64,000 bases of DNA from assembly GCA_965221655.1 (NCBI GenBank), contig OZ244906.1, positions 2,870,325 through 2,934,324 of the forward strand, given 5' to 3'. The notes beneath the pieces were generated by a model, which saw only the letters and a program-made list of their open reading frames with translations, had not been told where the DNA came from and searched no databases. Of the stretch, positions 34,766-43,437 are shown one piece after another. The DNA is from Bin107 sp965221655. GTDB lineage: Bacteria > UBA8248. A program made the position numbers and the translations under genes. Numbering within the stretch: the first letter of the stretch is position 1; each line of letters begins with the position of its first letter.

Positions 34766-35655
34766 GAGCGACCTTGGACATTGCCCGAAAACTGTTGCCT
34801 GGAGCGATTCTGCTCCTCGCGTGCCTCCTTGTCGCAACGCCCGCATGGACGGCGGAAAAAGACCTGCGGATTGCGCTCATTCCGCTCGAGAATCCCGAAA
34901 AACTTATCAGCGACGTGCAACCCGTTATGCGTTTTCTCGAACAAGAGATGGGGCGCAAGGTGCGTCATTTCATCACGCTCAACTATTCGGCGGCCGTCGA
35001 GGCCATGGCAGCAGGCAAAGCGGACGTGAGCTTCATGTCTCCTTTGCCCTACGTGTTGGCGAACAGGCATTCAGGGGTCGAGGCTGTTCTCGGCGAAATT
35101 TACGACGGAAAGTCCTATTACCATGCGCGCATCTTTGTGCGCCGGGAGAGCGGCATCAAAAACCTCTCCGACTTGAAAGGCAAAACCATCGCCTACGTCG
35201 ACCCCATATCGAGTTCGGGCTTCATGTATCCCCACGATCTCTTCGTGCGCGCGGGCTTGGTGCAGGGAGGGGTGGAAAGGCCCGAGGGCAGGTTTTTCCG
35301 CAGGGTGTATTTTGCAGGCGGGGATCAACAGGCGATTCAGGCGATGTTCGGCGGCTTCGTGGACGCGGCAGGCGTGAGCCAGTACGCCCTGAACCTTTTG
35401 CGCCCCGAGCAGCGCGCCCGGGTAGTGGCCATCGCCGAGTCCGCGCGGATTCCCAGCCACAACGTGGTGGTGCGCAAGGGTTTGGAGCCCGCGGTCAGGC
35501 GCAGTTTCGTCGCGGCGATGCTCAAGCTGAACCGGCCCGGGAATCGCAAGCTGCTGCGCGCACTCTACGGAGTGGACGGCTACATAGAGGTCGACCACGC
35601 TCGCTACCGGGTGGTGGCCGACCTGGCGCGAAAATATGGTTTTTTGAGGGAATAG
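34762..35655 (+). CDS. phnD: PhnD-like phosphonate/phosphite/phosphate-type binding protein
   Basis: A 297-residue periplasmic binding protein with signal peptide (LLPGAILLLACLLVATPAWTA-EK). DLRIALIPLENPEKLISDVQPVMRFLEQEMGR, VEAMAAGKADVSFMSPLPYVLA and LKGKTIAYVDPISSSGFMYP match the PhnD family, whose SSSG-type loop caps the anion. The reaction partners are the ATPase and permease just downstream. The ligand may be a phosphonate, phosphite or another oxyanion; coupling to a di-haem cytochrome is unusual and leaves it open. Confidence 0.88.
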   Translation: MRATLDIARKLLPGAILLLACLLVATPAWTAEKDLRIALIPLENPEKLISDVQPVMRFLEQEMGRKVRHFITLNYSAAVEAMAAGKADVSFMSPLPYVLANRHSGVEAVLGEIYDGKSYYHARIFVRRESGIKNLSDLKGKTIAYVDPISSSGFMYPHDLFVRAGLVQGGVERPEGRFFRRVYFAGGDQQAIQAMFGGFVDAAGVSQYALNLLRPEQRARVVAIAESARIPSHNVVVRKGLEPAVRRSFVAAMLKLNRPGNRKLLRALYGVDGYIEVDHARYRVVADLARKYGFLRE

Positions 35656-35659
35656 GCGA

Positions 35660-36505
35660 ATGTCCAAAGAGGTGGTCATCCACGTCGAGAACGCGCGCGT
35701 AGAAGTGGAGGGGCGCACGATTCTCTCCATTGAGGAGTTGCGGGTCGCGCGCGGAGAGCGCATCGCCGTCATCGGCAACAGCGGCTCGGGCAAGACGACG
35801 CTCATGCGCATGCTCAAGGGCTACGTGCCCTGCACGGAAGGCAAGGTGGTCGTGCTGGGGGACATCTTCCCGATCCGCGAATCGCGCAAGATGAAGGCCC
35901 ACCACCGCCACATCGGGATGATTCACCAACATTTCGACCTGATAGGACGCGAGACCGTCTGGCAGAACGTCTACCACGGCAGGCTCGGCTACGTGTCCTT
36001 GCTCAGGAGCGCGCTCGGAATCTGCTCGGAGCGAGATTTGCAGATATGCGCCAAGGCCATCGACGAGGTACACCTGGGCGGCAAGCAGGAGCGTTTCGCC
36101 CGTACGCTCTCGGGCGGGGAGCAGCAGCGCGTCGCTATCGCCAGGGCACTGGCCCAGGAGCCGACGATTCTACTCGCCGACGAGCCCGTATCGAGCCTCG
36201 ACCCGGCTCTGGCCGAGGACATTTTGGGGTTGATTCTCTCGGTGTGCGACGCCTACGACCTTACGCTGCTGATGAGTCTGCACCTTCCCGAACTCGGGCG
36301 CAGGTACGCGAGCAGAATCCTCGCGATGCGCGACGGACGAATCGTGTGGGACGGCTCTTCGGATGCGCTTTGTGGTGATAAGATACGCGAAATATACGAG
36401 TTCGCGGGCATGAACGGAGTCGCGCATGGCAACGCAGCAAGAGCGGACGCAAACGTCCTCACTTGGCCGTACGGCTGGCAGGGTCGGCTCATGCCTGGCG
36501 GCTAG
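35660..36505 (+). CDS. phnC: PhnC-like ABC ATPase
   Basis: A 281-residue ATPase of the PhnC group. Walker A is GNSGSGKTT (about 35-43), the signature is LSGGEQQRVAIARAL, Walker B is ILLADEPVSSLD, and the switch region is LMSLHLPELG. It begins four bases after the binding-protein gene and overlaps the permease gene by 80 bases in another frame, so the last ~26 residues are coded in double use. Confidence 0.9.
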   Translation: MSKEVVIHVENARVEVEGRTILSIEELRVARGERIAVIGNSGSGKTTLMRMLKGYVPCTEGKVVVLGDIFPIRESRKMKAHHRHIGMIHQHFDLIGRETVWQNVYHGRLGYVSLLRSALGICSERDLQICAKAIDEVHLGGKQERFARTLSGGEQQRVAIARALAQEPTILLADEPVSSLDPALAEDILGLILSVCDAYDLTLLMSLHLPELGRRYASRILAMRDGRIVWDGSSDALCGDKIREIYEFAGMNGVAHGNAARADANVLTWPYGWQGRLMPGG

Positions 36506-37217
36506 TGCTCTTCTGTTCTGGTCCTTTCAGGGAACAGAATTCTCGTTCGGACAGCTTTGGCGCGGCGTTCCCCGGCTAGTCCACTTCTTCGGCAGAATGT
36601 CCCCCCCCGACTGGTCGGTTTGGGACGTGCTGCTCACCTCGGCGGTCGAGACGCTCCAGACCACCATAGTGGGCACCTTTTGGGGTGCGCTGTTCGCCTA
36701 TCCGCTGGGCGTACTCGCGGCCTCGAACTGGACGCCCGCCTGGGTGCACCTGCCCGTGAAGGCGTTGATGGCGTTCGTGCGTTCCATCCCGCTCCTGCTT
36801 CTGGCGCTGTTGTTCGTCTCCGCCGTGGGGTTGGGGCCTTTCCCCGGCGTTTTGGCGCTGGCCGTTCACTCCGTCGGCGTGCTCGGGCGCTTCGTGGCGG
36901 AGGAGATCGAGGCGACTGACCCCAAGCCCCTGCTCGCCCTGCGGGGCACGGGAGCGTCTTCGGTGCAGATCATCCAGCACGGGTTGATCCCCCAGGTGCT
37001 GCCGCAGATGGTCGCGCACCTGGCCATCCGTTTCGAGATGAACCTGCGGGATTCCACGATTCTCGGCCTGGTCGGGGCCGGAGGGCTGGGTTTTTACGTG
37101 TTCCTGTACGTCAAACAGTTTCAGTGGCAAAAATCGGGCGTGCTGGTGCTGGCCATCATCGCGCTGGTCTTTGCGGGCGAGTTCGTCGCCTGGCAGGTGC
37201 GCAAGCGGTTGATATAG
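36426..37217 (+). CDS. phnE: PhnE-like ABC permease
   Basis: A 263-residue inner-membrane permease. After a polar N-terminus the helices run from about residue 25; the coupling loop is EEIEATDPKPLLALRGTGASSVQIIQHGLIPQVLPQM, and NLRDSTILGLVGAGGLGF is the family's conserved C-terminal segment. The ATG at 36426 gives an 80-base overlap with the ATPase gene. No ATG lies soon after it, so the overlap appears real, though a later alternative start would shorten it. Confidence 0.9.
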   Translation: MATQQERTQTSSLGRTAGRVGSCLAASALLFWSFQGTEFSFGQLWRGVPRLVHFFGRMSPPDWSVWDVLLTSAVETLQTTIVGTFWGALFAYPLGVLAASNWTPAWVHLPVKALMAFVRSIPLLLLALLFVSAVGLGPFPGVLALAVHSVGVLGRFVAEEIEATDPKPLLALRGTGASSVQIIQHGLIPQVLPQMVAHLAIRFEMNLRDSTILGLVGAGGLGFYVFLYVKQFQWQKSGVLVLAIIALVFAGEFVAWQVRKRLI

Positions 37218-37271
37218 GCTGAAGCGCGAGGCTGCCGCGAACCGAACCTTGGTAAACGGAGGGAGGCGCAG

Positions 37272-38939
37272 ATGGAGACGCTGGTCGATCTTCTGGAGGA
37301 GGCGGCGGCGCAGTTTCCCGACGCGATCGCCCTGGAGGGCGAGGTGGAAGGCCGCGGGCAGGTCGCGCTAACGAGAAAGCAACTCCTGGGGCGCGCAGCG
37401 GCCCTGGCGCGAGAACTCGTGGCGGGCGGCGTGGGGCCGGGGGATTTGGTCGCCTTGCTGGCAGCGAACCAACCCGAATGGGCGGTGGGCTATTTCGGCG
37501 CGCTGCTAGCGGGCGGCGTACTCGTGCCGCTCGACGTGAACTTGAAGCAAGGCGAGTTGGCGAACGTTGTGGAGAAGGCGCGCCCCGTCTGCGTGCTCAC
37601 CGACGCGGGCGAACAAGGGCGGGCCGAAGCACTCGCGCGCGGCGCACCCTCCGCCTGTAAGGTCGTGCGTTTCGACGCAGAACGAGAGTCCGCCCCGGCG
37701 GAAGGCCTGCCCGGTGCTGCGCGCGGGCCAGATGCGCTCGCGCTCATATCGTTCTCCTCGGGCACGACGGGAACACCCAAGGGGGTCATGCTATCCCACG
37801 CGAACATCGTCTCGAACGTGCGCGCCGTGTTGGGCCCGTTCGGGGCGTGCGAGACCGACGTTTTTCTCTCCATCCTCCCTCTGCATCACATGTTCGAGAG
37901 CACGGGCGGCTTGCTGTTGCCCCTGGCGGCGGGTGCGCGGGTGCACTACCTCTCCTCGCTCAATCCGCGCCTCATTGCCGACGCTATGCGCGAGGAGGGT
38001 ATCACCATCTGCCTGATGGTGCCGGCCCTTGCGCGCCTCATTCACAAGCGCATCATGTCGAACGTGGAAGGGCTGCGCGGGCCGAAAAAAATGCTCTTCC
38101 GCCTGCTGTTCGCCGCCTCAAACGCTTGCCTCGGCATGGGTGTGTGCGTCGGGGGTATTTTGTTCTCCCAGGTGAAGAAGAACCTCGGCGCGAACCTGCG
38201 CTACTTCGTGAGCGGAGGTGCTGCGCTCGACGCGCGGATAGCCCGCGATTTGCTCGCGCTGGGGGTCGAGGTGATTCAGGGATACGGCCTTACGGAAACC
38301 TCGCCAGTCACCCACGCGAATCCCCCGGGGGCGGCGAACCGCATCGGCACCGTCGGCCCGCCGATTCAAGGGGTCGAAGCGCGTATCGAGAGCGTGGAGG
38401 GCGCGGGGGAGGGGGAGGGAGAAATACTCGTGCGCGGGCCGAACGTGATGCAGGGCTACTTCGAGAACCCCGCGATGACGGCCGAAGTGCTGCGCGGGGG
38501 CTGGTTCCACACCGGGGACATCGGCAGGGTGGACGCACAGGGCTACCTTACGATATGCGGGCGGTCGAAGAACGTCATCGTTTCCGAAGCCGGTAAGAAC
38601 GTCTATCCCGAAGAGGTGGAGGAACAGCTCATAAAGAGCACGTGCTTCCTGGACGTGTGCGTTCTCGGCAGGAAGAACCCGCGCGGCGGGGAAGAGGTTT
38701 TCGCCGTCGTCGTACTCGACACCGAGGCCGACTTGCCCGCGGATGAAGAGGAGTGTGCGGTACTGGTGGATACGGAACTCGCGCGCCTGAGCGCGGACCT
38801 CGCAGACTACAAACGGGTGGCGGGCTTTTTCGTCTGGCCGGAGGAGGAGTTGCCCAGAACCACGACCCGCAAGCACAAGCGCGAGGACATCAAAGCGATT
38901 TTGCGCGAGACCCCCGGGTTCGGACCGGGCGATTTTTGA
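37272..38939 (+). CDS. AMP-forming acyl-CoA synthetase
   Basis: A 555-residue adenylate-forming ligase that activates a carboxylic acid with ATP and CoA. Core motifs: A3 SFSSGTTGTPKGVMLSH, A5 QGYGLTETSPV, A7/A8 WFHTGDIGRVDAQGYLTICGRSKNVIVSEAGKNVYPEEVE. The catalytic lysine region near the C-terminus reads TTTRKHKREDIK, modified from the usual PKTxxGK. The type is that of long- or medium-chain fatty acyl-CoA ligases. It starts 54 bases after phnE with CGGAGGGAGG before the ATG, either in that operon or separately. Confidence 0.92.
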   Translation: METLVDLLEEAAAQFPDAIALEGEVEGRGQVALTRKQLLGRAAALARELVAGGVGPGDLVALLAANQPEWAVGYFGALLAGGVLVPLDVNLKQGELANVVEKARPVCVLTDAGEQGRAEALARGAPSACKVVRFDAERESAPAEGLPGAARGPDALALISFSSGTTGTPKGVMLSHANIVSNVRAVLGPFGACETDVFLSILPLHHMFESTGGLLLPLAAGARVHYLSSLNPRLIADAMREEGITICLMVPALARLIHKRIMSNVEGLRGPKKMLFRLLFAASNACLGMGVCVGGILFSQVKKNLGANLRYFVSGGAALDARIARDLLALGVEVIQGYGLTETSPVTHANPPGAANRIGTVGPPIQGVEARIESVEGAGEGEGEILVRGPNVMQGYFENPAMTAEVLRGGWFHTGDIGRVDAQGYLTICGRSKNVIVSEAGKNVYPEEVEEQLIKSTCFLDVCVLGRKNPRGGEEVFAVVVLDTEADLPADEEECAVLVDTELARLSADLADYKRVAGFFVWPEEELPRTTTRKHKREDIKAILRETPGFGPGDF

Positions 38940-39123
38940 GCGAGGATGACCGTGGTTTCTCCTCACCTCGGAGCGTCCCCGAGAATCGAGCGGCGGGTTG
39001 GTCAGTTCGCGCTGTTTGTGATATCCAGCGCGTTGGCGGACGTATCGCAAAAACTTCTGCAACAGAGGTCGGGAGCGTCGCATACGGCCGGCGTGTGTGA
39101 ATTCCATTGCGAGACTTGAAGAT

Positions 39124-40329
39124 ATGTCGGAATCCATAAGAGACGCCGCACGCGCACTACATCCTTGGCTTTCCGAGACCAGACGCACGATTCATATGCA
39201 CCCCGAGCTTGGCTACGAGGAGCGCGAAACCTCCCGCCTTGTTGTGGAGAACCTCGAGCGTCTCGGGCTCGGAGTGCACACCGGCATTGCGGAGACGGGG
39301 GTGGTGGGCTTGCTCGCGACGGGACGCCCCGGCCCCACCATCGGTATACGTGCCGACATGGACGCTCTGCCCGTCGAGGAATCGAACGACGTTCCCTATC
39401 GCAGCCGTCGCCCGGGCAAGATGCACGCTTGCGGTCACGACGCCCACGTGAGCATGCTGCTCGGCGCGGCTCGTCTGCTCGCGGAAAACCGCACGTGGCT
39501 CGACGGGCTGGGTGGCAACGTCAAGTTCATTTTCCAGCCCGCCGAGGAGGGCAAGGGCGGGGGAAAGAGAATGGTGGAAGAAGGCGTTCTCGAAGAGCCC
39601 CGCGTGGACATCCTCATCGCCGCCCACGTGTGGCCCGACATGCCTGCGGGGCACATTGGCACGCGCACGGGTCCTGCGCTCGCGGCATCGGACAAGATGA
39701 TCTTTCACGTCAGGGGTGAGAGCTCACACGCGGCTTATCCCCACCAGTCGAAAGACGCCCTGCTGGCGGGTGCCCACCTGGTGAGCGCGCTTCAGAGCAT
39801 TTCTAGCAGAAACCTGAGCCCCTTCGAGCACGCCGTCGTGTCGATCACGGGGTTCGAGGCGGGCGTTGCAATCAACATCGTGCCCGGATACGCACGGCTC
39901 CAGGGTACCATCCGTACGCACGACCCTCGCGTGCGGGAGAAGGCGATTGAGCGCGTACACGCGATTGCGCGCGGGGTGGCGGCGGCTTTCGACGTGCAGA
40001 TCGAGGTCGAGCATACACCGGGTTATCCCGCTCTCAGAAACCACGAGTCCGCCGCCGCGCTTATCACCAACGCGGGCGCGCAGGTGCTCGGCCCCGAGAA
40101 CGTTGGCGAGATGCCGCTTTCGATGGGAGCCGAGGACTTTACCTACATGGCGTCCGAGCGGCCCGGAGCGTTGTTCCGCGTGGGTATACTGAACGAGGAG
40201 AAGGGTTTCGTTTACGGCCTGCACTCGGATCGTTTCGATCTTGACGAGGATGCCCTGCCCGTCGGCACAAGCGTGTTCGTCCAGGCCGTCGTCGAGTTTC
40301 TGGGCAACCCGGAGAAATATCTCGCCTAA
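39124..40329 (+). CDS. M20-family amidohydrolase (hippurate/IAA-amino-acid hydrolase type)
   Basis: A 401-residue metallopeptidase that splits an N-acyl amino acid. RADMDALPV, the Cys/His metal motif MHACGHDAHVSMLLGAA, FQPAEEGKGGGKRMVEEG and ESSHAAYPHQSKDAL follow the family order, with the catalytic Glu in AEEG and the C-terminal SMGAEDFTYM. The ATG at 39124 has a weak GAAG upstream; a GTG nine codons earlier is the alternative. The 184-base gap before it suggests its own promoter. Confidence 0.93.
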   Translation: MSESIRDAARALHPWLSETRRTIHMHPELGYEERETSRLVVENLERLGLGVHTGIAETGVVGLLATGRPGPTIGIRADMDALPVEESNDVPYRSRRPGKMHACGHDAHVSMLLGAARLLAENRTWLDGLGGNVKFIFQPAEEGKGGGKRMVEEGVLEEPRVDILIAAHVWPDMPAGHIGTRTGPALAASDKMIFHVRGESSHAAYPHQSKDALLAGAHLVSALQSISSRNLSPFEHAVVSITGFEAGVAINIVPGYARLQGTIRTHDPRVREKAIERVHAIARGVAAAFDVQIEVEHTPGYPALRNHESAAALITNAGAQVLGPENVGEMPLSMGAEDFTYMASERPGALFRVGILNEEKGFVYGLHSDRFDLDEDALPVGTSVFVQAVVEFLGNPEKYLA

Positions 40330-40377
40330 GCCTTGCGGGCGGCGTCCTCTTGCCCCCCGCCAGCGGAGAATCGTCCC

Positions 40378-41247
40378 TTGCCGATAGAGCCATACGTTCT
40401 TCTCGCCCTGAGTGCAGCGGCGTGCTTCACCTGTGCGGATTTCTTCGCGCGCAAGGGCTTGCAGTACGCCAACCACTTCGTCGGCGCGACGCTCACCCTG
40501 GCGGGGGAGTTGGTTCTCTTCGTTCCACTGCTGCTCGTGCTGGGCACCCCGTTCCCCGCGCCGGGCGCACACTATTTTTGGGTGATGCTCGGGGGAATGT
40601 GCAACCCCGGGCTTTTTCTCATCTTCTTCTTGATAGGCATTCATCGCGTCGGCGTGGCGCGTGCGGCCCCCATAAAGGGTATGTCGCCCATCTTCGCCGC
40701 CTTGCTGGCACTCGTGTTTCTGGGGGAAGACCCTGCCTGGTACCACCTCATGGGCGTCGCCTTCGTGGTGGGTGGCATCGTACTGCTGCTTTCGGGCAAG
40801 ACCGAAGGGAGGTGGAGCCGCTGGGACGCGCGCTGGCCCGTGTTCGCTGCGATGATCTCAGGCGTCGGCTCCACGTCGTGGAAAAAGGGTTTGGGTGCTT
40901 TTCCGAGTGCACTGAACGCCGCGACGATAGGCGCCACCGTTGCCCTGCTCGTGGTGGGCGCCTACACTTGTTATACCCTGCGAAAGGAAGGTGCGGGCGA
41001 TGTGCGGCGCGCGTTTTGGCCCTACGTGCTCGGCGGCGTGGCGGCGGGCATGGGAATTTTTCTCTTCACTTCCGCCTTGCAACTAAGCGAGGTTTTCCGG
41101 GTGGTGCCGTTGGTGCAGACGAGTCCCCTGTTCACCGTGTTGTTCAGCCTTGTCTTTCTGAGGCGGGCCGAATTCGTCACCTGGCATCAACCTGCCGGTG
41201 CGGCGCTTACGGTGAGCGGAGCCATCCTCGTCGTGCTGCGCGTCTGA
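40378..41247 (+). CDS. EamA/DMT-family transporter
   Basis: A 289-residue membrane protein with ten hydrophobic helices in two halves, each with the EamA pattern (KGMSPIFAALLALVFLGEDPAWYHLMGVAFVVGGIVLLL and VPLVQTSPLFTVLFSLVFLRRAEFVTWHQPAGAALTVSGAILVV). Family members export or import amino acids and related metabolites. A TTG start at 40378 preceded by CGGAGAA is favoured over the more distant TTG at 40333. It follows the M20 hydrolase, whose product might be its cargo. Confidence 0.85.
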   Translation: MPIEPYVLLALSAAACFTCADFFARKGLQYANHFVGATLTLAGELVLFVPLLLVLGTPFPAPGAHYFWVMLGGMCNPGLFLIFFLIGIHRVGVARAAPIKGMSPIFAALLALVFLGEDPAWYHLMGVAFVVGGIVLLLSGKTEGRWSRWDARWPVFAAMISGVGSTSWKKGLGAFPSALNAATIGATVALLVVGAYTCYTLRKEGAGDVRRAFWPYVLGGVAAGMGIFLFTSALQLSEVFRVVPLVQTSPLFTVLFSLVFLRRAEFVTWHQPAGAALTVSGAILVVLRV

Positions 41248-41261
41248 GCATCCGGTCGGGA

Positions 41262-41290
41262 TAGACTTCTCATCCGAAAGCGCGTATATA
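41262..41290 (+). promoter_or_regulatory. Possible promoter for tRNA-Glu
   Basis: TAGACT (41262-41267) and TATATA (41285-41290) are 17 bases apart, about 40 bases before the tRNA. Both boxes match consensus at four of six positions. Confidence 0.35.
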
Positions 41291-41335
41291 TCCACCCGTT
41301 CAGGAGCAATTTCTCGGTCCGCTGGCCGTTTTCCT

Positions 41336-41413
41336 GTCCCCATCGTCTAGCCTGGCCCAGGACACCGGCCTTTCACGCCGGCAACAGGGGTTCGAATCCC
41401 CTTGGGGACGCCA
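41336..41413 (+). tRNA. tRNA-Glu (anticodon TTC)
   Basis: A full cloverleaf can be drawn: acceptor GTCCCCA with TGGGGAC, anticodon stem CCGGC with GCCGG around loop CTTTCAC (anticodon TTC at 41372-41374), T-arm AGGGG-TTCGAAT-CCCCT, discriminator G and an encoded CCA (41411-41413). Confidence 0.95.
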
Positions 41414-41469
41414 GTCGCAAGTGTCGAAAAATCCGACAACCGGGCAACGAGCACGCCGGGGGCTGAGAC

Positions 41470-42126
41470 ATGAAGGGCCGCGTTTCGCTGGAATCCGTCT
41501 CCGAGAAGTTCCCCGTCCTCAAGAGCGGACGCGCTCTGAGTGCGCGGCAGCGCGTTTGCAAACGTACTCTGGACGTATTGCTGGGGGTTTCGGCCCTGGT
41601 CGTCTTCGTCCCGTTCGGTCTGCTCCTTGCCGCCGCGATCAAGGTTGCGAGCAAAGGCCCCGTGTTCTACTCCCAGACCCGCGTTACCCGGGGCGGGAGA
41701 ACGTTCACGCTCTACAAGTTCCGTACCATGCGCATGGGTGCTCCTCCCCCGAGGGGTACGCTGTCGACCAAGGCCGACGACCCAAGGGTCTACCCGCTTG
41801 GTCGCCTGCTCCGCCGGTATCATCTGGATGAATTTCCCCAGTTGTGGAACGTTTTGAGGGGAGATATGAGCCTGGTCGGTCCCCGGGCGGAGTACGTCGA
41901 GACTCTCGATACGGCCAAGCGGCATTACCCCGCGTTCGTCTATCGTGAACTCGTTCCCGCGGGCATCACGGGCTGGGCACAAATTCACCAGGGCCACGTC
42001 GATCAGATCGAAGACTACCGCGTCAAACTCGAATACGACCTTTACTACGTTCTCAACTATTCACTCCGCCTGGATCTCGAGGTGTTGTTCTGGACTGCGC
42101 TCATGTTCTTGCGCATCAGGCCCTAG
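41470..42126 (+). CDS. Bacterial sugar transferase (polyprenyl-phosphate hexose-1-P transferase)
   Basis: A 218-residue initiating glycosyl-phosphate transferase. One N-terminal membrane helix (VLLGVSALVVFVPFGLLLAAAI) precedes the catalytic block: FYSQTRVTRGGRTFTLYKFRTM, then a shortened linker, LRRYHLDEFPQLWNVLRGDMSLVGPRAE with the D-E pair, and AGITGWAQIHQG. It transfers a sugar phosphate to undecaprenyl phosphate for capsule or O-antigen. It starts 57 bases after the tRNA and converges with a glycosyltransferase gene whose stop shares the same CTAG. Confidence 0.93.
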   Translation: MKGRVSLESVSEKFPVLKSGRALSARQRVCKRTLDVLLGVSALVVFVPFGLLLAAAIKVASKGPVFYSQTRVTRGGRTFTLYKFRTMRMGAPPPRGTLSTKADDPRVYPLGRLLRRYHLDEFPQLWNVLRGDMSLVGPRAEYVETLDTAKRHYPAFVYRELVPAGITGWAQIHQGHVDQIEDYRVKLEYDLYYVLNYSLRLDLEVLFWTALMFLRIRP

Positions 42127-43268
42127 GCGCAGACCTGCGCTTCCATACGCGCGTAAAGTGCGAGAATTTCCCGCAAGACGATTTCGTCCCTAAACCGCTC
42201 TTCCACCATGCGCCGCCCCGCCGCGCCCATCTCGCGCCTGAGTGCTGCGTCCCCGGCCAGCCTGGCGATGGCGTCGGCCAGCCCCCGGGCGTCCTTGGGG
42301 GCGATGCGCAACCCGTTTACGCCCTCTTCGAGAACCGTCCGGCAGCCGGGAACGTCGGTGGCCACCAGGGGGCGGGCGCTCGCTGCTGCTTCCAGCAGGC
42401 TCTTCGGCAAACCTTCTCCGTAGTAGGTCGGCAAGACGGCGATGTGGCAGTTTCTCCACACGTTCGCCATGCCCTCTTTGTAGCCCCACCATTCGACCGC
42501 GCCCTCGCGTTGCCAGCCCGCGAGCGTTTCGCCCGATAAGGAGGAGGGATTCTTCGGGTCGGGAGCTCCCACGAGCACCATGCGCACGGGCGCGTTCTCG
42601 CGCCTGAGCAGGCGGGCGGCCTCCACGAATTCGCGCACGCCCTTCTCGGCCAGCATTCGCGCGGCGAGAACTGCAAGCGGCGGACCGGTGGGTTCGGGCG
42701 CAGGGTAGAATTCGCGCACGTCCACGCCCGAGCCGCGCACGACGAGCAGGCGTGCCTCGCGGGCGAGGGCGTTTTCGAGCACCGTCTTCTTGTCGGCGTC
42801 GTTTTGGACGATTACCCAGACGCCGTCTCGCGCGTGCAGACGCCGCAGCAGAAAGCAGAGAACTTTGCGCACGAGCCGCAGCCCTCTCGTGCGTGTGGTG
42901 AAGAGCGAACCCAGGCCGACGAAGGACTGCACGACGAGCGGTGTGCGTGCAAGGCGCGCGGCGAGGGCGCCTTGGAGCAGGTTTCGCACGCCGAAGTGAT
43001 GCGCTATGTGGGGGCGATGCTTTCTGTACGCGCGAATGAGGCGCAAAAGAGCGAGAGCCTCGCTCCACAGACGCAGGCCTGCTTTGTTGTCGTTGCCAAG
43101 AGCGCAGCACGCGAAGCCCTCCGCGCGAATCTGCCCCAGGCGGTCGGCGCCCCTTCGCACGCATACGAGGACGCGGTAGCCCGCTGCCTGGGCCGCCCGC
43201 GCGAGCGCGCGCCTGTGGCTCAGGAAGTATCCGTCTTCCAAATCCAGCAAGGCGAGGGTTTTTTCCAT
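42123..43268 (-). CDS. Glycosyltransferase family 4
   Basis: A 381-residue GT-B glycosyltransferase. The N-terminal domain starts MEKTLALLDLEDGYFLSHRRALARAAQAAGYRVLV, and the C-terminal domain has the nucleotide-sugar signature PTYYGEGLPKSLLEAAASARPLVATDVPG with the E-x7-E pair. The ATG at 43268 is preferred (GGGAAG upstream), although the frame is open 43 codons further. With the convergent sugar transferase it probably builds a surface polysaccharide. Confidence 0.88.
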   Translation of the reverse strand: MEKTLALLDLEDGYFLSHRRALARAAQAAGYRVLVCVRRGADRLGQIRAEGFACCALGNDNKAGLRLWSEALALLRLIRAYRKHRPHIAHHFGVRNLLQGALAARLARTPLVVQSFVGLGSLFTTRTRGLRLVRKVLCFLLRRLHARDGVWVIVQNDADKKTVLENALAREARLLVVRGSGVDVREFYPAPEPTGPPLAVLAARMLAEKGVREFVEAARLLRRENAPVRMVLVGAPDPKNPSSLSGETLAGWQREGAVEWWGYKEGMANVWRNCHIAVLPTYYGEGLPKSLLEAAASARPLVATDVPGCRTVLEEGVNGLRIAPKDARGLADAIARLAGDAALRREMGAAGRRMVEERFRDEIVLREILALYARMEAQVCA

Positions 43269-43437
43269 TTCGTCGCTTCCCAAAACCGCCTCGCAAGTGG
43301 GAGCGCCGGGTTTCATCACCCCTCCCCGGTTATCGAACAGAGAGTGATGCAGGCGTTTCGAATCCGACGCGGCCCGCTCGCCACCACCATGCACCACCCC
43401 GCCCGCAGGAGAGGGTGCGCGCGTGATTCATCGCGGC

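Noticed and set aside
41336..41413. tRNA-Glu as attachment site of an integrated island
   Set aside because: No integrase, no repeated tRNA 3' end and no change in gene type were seen downstream.
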